37,222 bases of DNA, from positions 1-37,222 of the forward strand of contig JAJRPE010000334.1 in the NCBI GenBank assembly GCA_024280935.1. The letters run 5' to 3'. Shown here in pieces: positions 32,949 to 37,222 of the stretch (its first letter is position 1; the number at the start of each line of letters is the position of its first letter). Position numbers and translations under genes: made by a program. The notes under the pieces are model-generated. The model was given only the letters and a program-made list of their open reading frames with translations, did not search any database and was not told where the DNA came from. This DNA is from Candidatus Hydrogenedentota bacterium (lineage in GTDB: Bacteria; Hydrogenedentota; Hydrogenedentia; Hydrogenedentales; JAEUWI01).

Positions 32949-34646
32949 ATGCGCTGGATACCCTACCTGCTTACGCTGTTGGTGGTCGTGGGCAGTGTTG
33001 TGCTGCTCCGGCAATCAACGCAGCAGACGACGGCGAAGACCGAATATACTCCGTCTCCCCCTTCGGACACCCATCGCACCTTCTACGTGGACCACGAAAA
33101 GGGCGATGACCGCAACCCCGGACTGACGGAAGCGCGTCCATGGAAAAGTCTGGCGGCGATTCGCCGTGCCACCCTGAAACCCGGTGACCACATCCTGCTG
33201 CGACGGGGTCAGGTCTGGCGCGAAAGCCTGACGCTGGAGCAATCCGGCGCGGAAGGGATGCCCATTGTGATCGGGGCCTACGGCACGGGCGATCGCCCGG
33301 CCCTTCGCGGATCGGACACCTTCGATGACCCGGCGCAGTGGCACGAAGACGGGGACAATCGCTGGTATCTTATCGGCATGGCGGATAATCCGGGGATGGT
33401 GCTGCATGACGGAAACTTCGGGGTACGCCGCGCAACACTGGATGCCCTCGCCAAACCGTGGGACTTTTTCCACGACGCGGCCCGCAAACGGCTCTATGTC
33501 TACTCCACGAAGAACCCGGCGCTGGAAGCGACATCGATAGAAATCCCCGTGCGGGAATTCGTGATCGGCCCCCTGACCCAGAAGCACCTCGAATTGCGTG
33601 ATCTGGATCTCGGTCATGGCCACACCATGACCCTACTCGCCTGGGACAGCGACCACCTCCGCATAACCCGATGCAACTTCGTGGGGAGTCCGGGCAATCA
33701 TATTCAGTTTCAACAAGGTTCCAATTTTGGGGTGGTCTCGGATTGCACCTTCGACGACTGGAATCTCCGGGATGGGCGGGCCTACGCGATCCAAGTGATC
33801 GAAAAGGAAAGCGGTCCCGTGGACATTATGGACTGCACCTTCACGGCGACCCGGCGCGGCGGTGGGGAAGATCATACCGCCATCATGAACGACTACAACG
33901 GCTGGATAAGAACGGTTCGGGGTTGTCGCTTTGTGGGCAATGGCGGCGCACTGGCCGATGAGGGGGTGGTCATCTGGCGGCCCAGCGCGACGGCGGACGC
34001 CGTTGTGATCGAGGGGAACACCTTCACCGGCCTGGGCGGCACGGCCATCATGGTGCAGGAGCTGGAGCACTATGGCGCGAAGCCCAGGGTCGAGATTCTG
34101 CGCAATCGCATTGAGAACGTGTGCCTCGGCGATGACCGCGACAAGGAAGCCCTCCGCGTCCGGCAATTCAGCGCGGCATCGTCCGTCCTTATCGCCTACA
34201 ACCTCATTGATGGCACAGCGCCGGGCACCCATCCGCACCCCGGCATCGGGGTGCAGGAAGCCAAGGGGCTACGCATCGCAAACAACCTCATCCGAAGCGC
34301 AGATGTCGGGATTGCCTTAACGCGGGATATCGACGGGGTCTTCCTCCGCAACAACCTCGTGGTGGAGAATCGGGGGGAAGCCCTCCGCGTCAGTGTAACG
34401 GTCCACGGGGTGGACTCCGACTACAACGCCCTCTACGGCAACGGTGATACCGGGACAACAGGACACCGCCCCGGCAAGCACACCCTATTGAGCGACCCGC
34501 GCCTGAAGGATGATTTCAGCCTGCTCCCCGACAGTCCCTGCCTGAACGCCGGGGTGAAGATCTCCGGGCTGAACACCGACCTCAACGGCAACCCGGTGCC
34601 ACAGGGTGCTGCGCCAGAGATTGGGGTTCTGGAACGATTGGAGTAA
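32949..34646 (+). CDS. Membrane-anchored or secreted right-handed parallel beta-helix protein
   Basis: The 565-residue protein has an N-terminal hydrophobic segment (RWIPYLLTLLVVVGSVVLL), then FYVDHEKGDDRNPGLTEARP, the usual opening of secreted pectate-lyase-like proteins. PbH1-type coils fill about 200-490 (LELRDLDLGHGHT, ITRCNFVGSPGNHI, VVIEGNTFTGLGGTAI, LRIANNLIRSADVGIAL, VFLRNNLVVENRG). The C-terminal PRLKDDFSLLPDSPCLNAG is a common end of this family. Such proteins act as polysaccharide lyases, epimerases or binding proteins. No catalytic residues could be assigned. Its place after the flippase suggests trimming or binding of the exported polymer. Confidence 0.78.
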   Translation: MRWIPYLLTLLVVVGSVVLLRQSTQQTTAKTEYTPSPPSDTHRTFYVDHEKGDDRNPGLTEARPWKSLAAIRRATLKPGDHILLRRGQVWRESLTLEQSGAEGMPIVIGAYGTGDRPALRGSDTFDDPAQWHEDGDNRWYLIGMADNPGMVLHDGNFGVRRATLDALAKPWDFFHDAARKRLYVYSTKNPALEATSIEIPVREFVIGPLTQKHLELRDLDLGHGHTMTLLAWDSDHLRITRCNFVGSPGNHIQFQQGSNFGVVSDCTFDDWNLRDGRAYAIQVIEKESGPVDIMDCTFTATRRGGGEDHTAIMNDYNGWIRTVRGCRFVGNGGALADEGVVIWRPSATADAVVIEGNTFTGLGGTAIMVQELEHYGAKPRVEILRNRIENVCLGDDRDKEALRVRQFSAASSVLIAYNLIDGTAPGTHPHPGIGVQEAKGLRIANNLIRSADVGIALTRDIDGVFLRNNLVVENRGEALRVSVTVHGVDSDYNALYGNGDTGTTGHRPGKHTLLSDPRLKDDFSLLPDSPCLNAGVKISGLNTDLNGNPVPQGAAPEIGVLERLE

Positions 34647-34656
34647 CGCTAACGAA

Positions 34657-35009
34657 GCGGGGACTGCCTCGCCCAAGGCAGTGCGGTGTAACGAAATGCG
34701 CCGTTTGGCAAACGGATCCGCTACGGTATGCAACGAAGACCCCAACAGGCGGGGCTGTCCCCAAGCCTGGAGCGTCAGTCCCTTTTTGCTCAAGTCTGCC
34801 GGGACATGCACGCGCCTCAACGATTTCCGCCTTGAATCACAGCTTTCGGCCCACCTATACGCGCCCCGCCATGACGCCGATCTTATGGGCGCGAGTACGT
34901 CCCTTGGGGACAGCCCCGCCTGTTGAAGTGCCCCTCTATACCTTCGGCGAAGCGTTGAACACGATGCTTGGCCCTTCTGGACAGCGGGCTTGGGCGAGGC
35001 AGTCCCCGC
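34657..35009. repeat. 353 bp nested inverted-repeat element
   Basis: The outer arms at 34657-34677 and 34989-35009 are perfect 21 bp complements. The inner arms at 34743-34765 and 34903-34925 are perfect 23 bp complements. All contain GGGGACTGCC or GGGGACAGCC words. The element fills almost the whole gap between the beta-helix gene and the convergent gene and has no coding capacity. It resembles a MITE and could terminate transcription from both sides. Confidence 0.85.
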
Positions 35010-35025
35010 CGGCGTGTCTTCGCCC

Positions 35026-35751
35026 CTACTCCGCCATCCAGATCAGGGTGATGCGGTAGCCGGGGTAAAGGCGGATGAAGGTTTCGCGACCGATGTCCAC
35101 ATGGGAGAGGACATCGTCGAGAGGTGTCTTCGTCTTTACGTGGGCACGGGTGGATTTGAGGAGCTTCCCGGTCCGGTAGAAGGCGATCTCGCGTTGGGTG
35201 TTCTGGGCCGGGTAGACCCGTTTGAAGTAGGGACGGCTGCGGCGGTTTCCGTCGACGGTGGAAGGACGAAGTTTGTCGAAGGATTCGTAGTCGTATCGCG
35301 TGAAAATGGTCTTTTTGAGGGCACCGGGCTTCCGGGGATCCACGACGAAGGGTTCGTCGCTCAGAACAAAAATCTTGGGAACGCGGATGGTGCTGGCCAC
35401 CTTAAACTCAATTTCGCAGCGGTCCAGTGCTTCGCCTGTGAAAAAGCGTTCGTGACGCACTTCGATCACGTCGCCCTCTTTGGTGTAAATGCTGTAGTCC
35501 TCGGGACGAACCGTGGCCGCCCGATTGACTTCGTCGCGTTTGTAACGTTGGAAGTCCTGGAACTTGATGGGGGCGTTGCCGGGCATTTCTCGGGAGAGTT
35601 CCTGGGAGGGCTTCACGGTGGCACGCTGGTTCTTGATGCCGACCTTCGGCGCACCCGCGACATCGCGGGTTTGGCCCTGCAACAAGAGCACCGCGCAGAC
35701 AGCGAGCAACAGCGTGGCAGAACGTTGTGCTATGAGGCGATGCTGTTTCAC
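35026..35751 (-). CDS. Secreted hypothetical protein
   Basis: The 241-residue protein has a signal peptide at about 1-28 (RSATLLLAVCAVLLLQGQTR). The mature part is basic and rich in Arg, Lys and Tyr, with beta-strand-like stretches (DVIEVRHERFFTGEALDRCEI, PKIFVLSDEPFVVDP, TFIRLYPGYRITLIWMAE). I recognise no family. The single Cys and the even spread of charged residues suggest a small periplasmic or extracellular domain. The codon use looks like its neighbours. It is transcribed alone, converging on the nested palindrome. Confidence 0.6.
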   Translation of the reverse strand: MKQHRLIAQRSATLLLAVCAVLLLQGQTRDVAGAPKVGIKNQRATVKPSQELSREMPGNAPIKFQDFQRYKRDEVNRAATVRPEDYSIYTKEGDVIEVRHERFFTGEALDRCEIEFKVASTIRVPKIFVLSDEPFVVDPRKPGALKKTIFTRYDYESFDKLRPSTVDGNRRSRPYFKRVYPAQNTQREIAFYRTGKLLKSTRAHVKTKTPLDDVLSHVDIGRETFIRLYPGYRITLIWMAE

Positions 35752-35877
35752 GGGGGAACCCCTCTCGGTCGTGTTGTGCGTCTTGCTGCCCTGTAGTATA
35801 GCGCGTCGATGGGCTTTGTATACAATCTTCCGAGCGGCGAGACCGAATCGTGCGCTTGAGTTTCCGTTCTTATTTCA

Positions 35878-36086
35878 GTAAGCGTTCACGGCCCGGATAT
35901 CTTGGCCCTGAAAAACAGTCTGCGGGTGCCACGGGTAGACCCGACAGGGTTTATCCGTGCAAGAATCGCTGTCTCTGAATCTGCCCCCTGTCCTTCGTCG
36001 ATAGGAGCTACACGGGTAATCCCTGAGAGGCCTACCCGTGGCACCCGACTGTTTTTTTGTCGATTATAGTTGCCGTGAATGCTTGC
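35878..36086. repeat. MITE-like palindrome, GGGTGCCACGG family, copy 2
   Basis: The termini GTAAGCGTTCACGGCC and TGCCGTGAATGCTTGC are inverted with about three mismatches. Inner arms at 35923-35938 and 36032-36047 are perfect 16 bp complements, each bordered by a short A-run or T-run. The element fills the first third of the 649-base gap before the next gene. Bases 36087-36400 show no other feature beyond a weak TTGACG at 36164. Confidence 0.8.
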
Positions 36087-36400
36087 TGATTTCATAACCG
36101 AACGTTGCATACATAAAGAAAAACCTGTTCGCGCGGCGCGATTCCGAGGCACGTTTGGGAAGATTGACGCTTGAGCCAACCCAGGTTAGGGAGCGTCCGC
36201 GCTCCAGGCAACTTACGAAGGATGTCAATGTAGACACACAGGCGGGATGCCTATGCTACCGTCTGAAACTTCGGGCTTGCAGCGGCCCTCGTTTCTGTCT
36301 ACAATCAAGGGCGTGTTGTGACTGTGCGCTGGTGTCCCCTCCGGGATTTCTGGCGGCGGCGTAGTGAACCGTAGCATCCAGCCAAGCAGGAGGTCCCCCG

Positions 36401-36760
36401 ATGAAACAACCATGGGCCAAGATGAATGTGGACGGTGCCAATTTCCGCGTGTCGGACCGCGAGTTGGACCGTGTCTATGACGAGATGCCAAGCCTGCCCG
36501 AACCACCAGCTGCCGCCGAAGAAAGCGGCGGCGGCGCGGGCGGAGCTCCGCCCCGAACCGAGGCCCAGACCATTGCCCCCCCTGCCGAGACGGCTGCCGA
36601 GCCTACCGAATGTGCCAATCCAGCTTGTGCCGGTGCATTTCAGGATGCGGCCGCATCGGGAACGCCCCTGGTGGAAGGCAGCAGCTCCGGCTGTACCGAC
36701 CGGCGCCAGGTCAATGATGCCTCCAAGAGGCCCAATCCAGACCGACGGGGTACAAACTAG
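36401..36760 (+). CDS. Uncharacterised Pro/Ala/Glu-rich protein preceding DUF4123 gene
   Basis: The 119-residue protein has a strong AGGAGG site seven bases before its ATG. The first 30 residues (MKQPWAKMNVDGANFRVSD, RELDRVYDEMPSLPE) look folded. The rest is low-complexity, rich in Ala, Pro, Glu and Gly, with three Cys (CANPAC, then SGC). It has no signal peptide. It ends four bases before the DUF4123 gene, so the two are probably cotranscribed. It might be a small adaptor or a truncated tip protein of a type VI secretion cluster. That is inferred from its neighbour only. Confidence 0.55.
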   Translation: MKQPWAKMNVDGANFRVSDRELDRVYDEMPSLPEPPAAAEESGGGAGGAPPRTEAQTIAPPAETAAEPTECANPACAGAFQDAAASGTPLVEGSSSGCTDRRQVNDASKRPNPDRRGTN

Positions 36761-36764
36761 CACA

Positions 36765-37222
36765 ATGGATATACACGCACCCGCAGACGTTCTTGCTCCG
36801 GCAGAACACGCCAATAGACCACGACTGCCAAGCGCATACGATTTGCACCAGTATCTGGAGCAGCGAAAGAAGCCCGATGACATCTTGTATGCCGTCGTGG
36901 ACGGCGCGCAGGACTACCGGCTGGCGGTGGGCGCACGTAACATACTCGGTGAACCCAACCGCCCGTTGTTTACCAATGCACCCCATCATATGACCCGGGT
37001 TGGCCCCTATCTGGTGCGTATTAAGTGTACCAATCGTTACCCCGAATACATGAGAATCTGGACAAAGAAACTTGGTACGAATACGGGTATCCTGCTGCTG
37101 AGTTCTTCCTGGCCCCAGGCGATTCGCGAACACCTTCGCAAGATCTTCAAGGTGCGGGACGACGACGGGCATATGTTTTATTTTCGCTTTTATGATCCGC
37201 GGGTCCTCCGGGCCTACCTCCC
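36765..37222 (+). CDS. DUF4123 protein, type VI secretion effector chaperone-like (partial)
   Basis: The frame opens at ATG and runs off the right edge after 152 codons. YAVVDGAQDYRLAVGARN, VGPYLVRI, GILLLSSSWPQAIREHLRKI, and FYFRFYDPRVLRAYL match the DUF4123 pattern (an opening AVVDGA, a middle PYLV, and a closing FRFYDPRVL). DUF4123 proteins (Tap/TEC) load effectors onto VgrG of the type VI secretion system. The gene suggests a VgrG/effector locus just beyond the window. Confidence 0.8.
   Translation, partial: MDIHAPADVLAPAEHANRPRLPSAYDLHQYLEQRKKPDDILYAVVDGAQDYRLAVGARNILGEPNRPLFTNAPHHMTRVGPYLVRIKCTNRYPEYMRIWTKKLGTNTGILLLSSSWPQAIREHLRKIFKVRDDDGHMFYFRFYDPRVLRAYL

Overview
This 37.2 kb chromosomal window comes from a Gram-negative-type bacterium. 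Evidence for that is a lipoprotein Wza-like outer-membrane exporter, several signal peptides and a type VI secretion marker. GC looks to be in the mid to high 50s by eye; it was not computed. The mix of a TlpA protein with a long tail, multi-domain secreted proteins and many palindromic interspersed repeats resembles uncultured planctomycete-like or Hydrogenedentota-type genomes. That assignment is a guess: there is no rRNA or marker gene to fix it.

Layout. (1) 1-3.9 kb is a mobile or defence islet. It holds a ParB-like fragment, a 3' tRNA fragment with its terminator (probable attachment site), a small ORF coupled to a GIY-YIG/DUF4357 nuclease, an EVE-like plus PD-(D/E)XK-like protein, an Fe-S uracil-DNA-glycosylase-like protein, and an in-frame remnant of a type I specificity subunit (HsdS). 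(2) 3.9-5.1 kb is a REP-associated tyrosine transposase (RAYT) between two 189 bp copies of one palindromic element. (3) 5.2-8.8 kb is a zinc-type uptake operon znuABC (minus strand) with a Fur/Zur-family regulator facing away from it. (4) 9.3-12.1 kb is a nickel/cobalt ECF transporter operon nikMLQO (minus strand); nikL carries an 84 bp palindromic repeat in frame. (5) 12.1-13.4 kb is a repeat graveyard, followed by a TlpA-like thioredoxin gene. (6) 14.5-23.5 kb is an exopolysaccharide operon: Wza-like export, Wzz/Wzc-like chain-length protein with a lysine-less P-loop, polyprenyl sugar phosphotransferase, two GT2 glycosyltransferases, a WecG/TagA/CpsF transferase and an O-antigen polymerase/ligase. 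(7) 23.6-29.2 kb, convergent with it, is a three-gene secreted-protein operon: a TPR-like protein, a 1054-residue protein with ten InlB-type repeats, and a membrane-anchored protein with a SurA-like look. (8) 29.7-34.6 kb returns to polysaccharide genes: NAD-dependent epimerase, Wzx-type flippase and a parallel beta-helix protein. (9) 35.0-37.2 kb has a secreted hypothetical gene, a MITE-like palindrome, then an uncharacterised ORF and the start of a DUF4123 protein, which suggests a type VI secretion effector locus beyond the right edge.

How it fits together. Regions 6 and 8 together supply most steps of a Wzx/Wzy-type polysaccharide pathway: priming, sugar addition, flipping, polymerisation, length control, export and perhaps tailoring. 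The secreted-protein operon between them may add a protein layer to the same surface. Two metal uptake systems sit beside each other, one with its likely regulator. Almost every intergenic gap over 300 bases contains at least one inverted-repeat element, from several distinct families.
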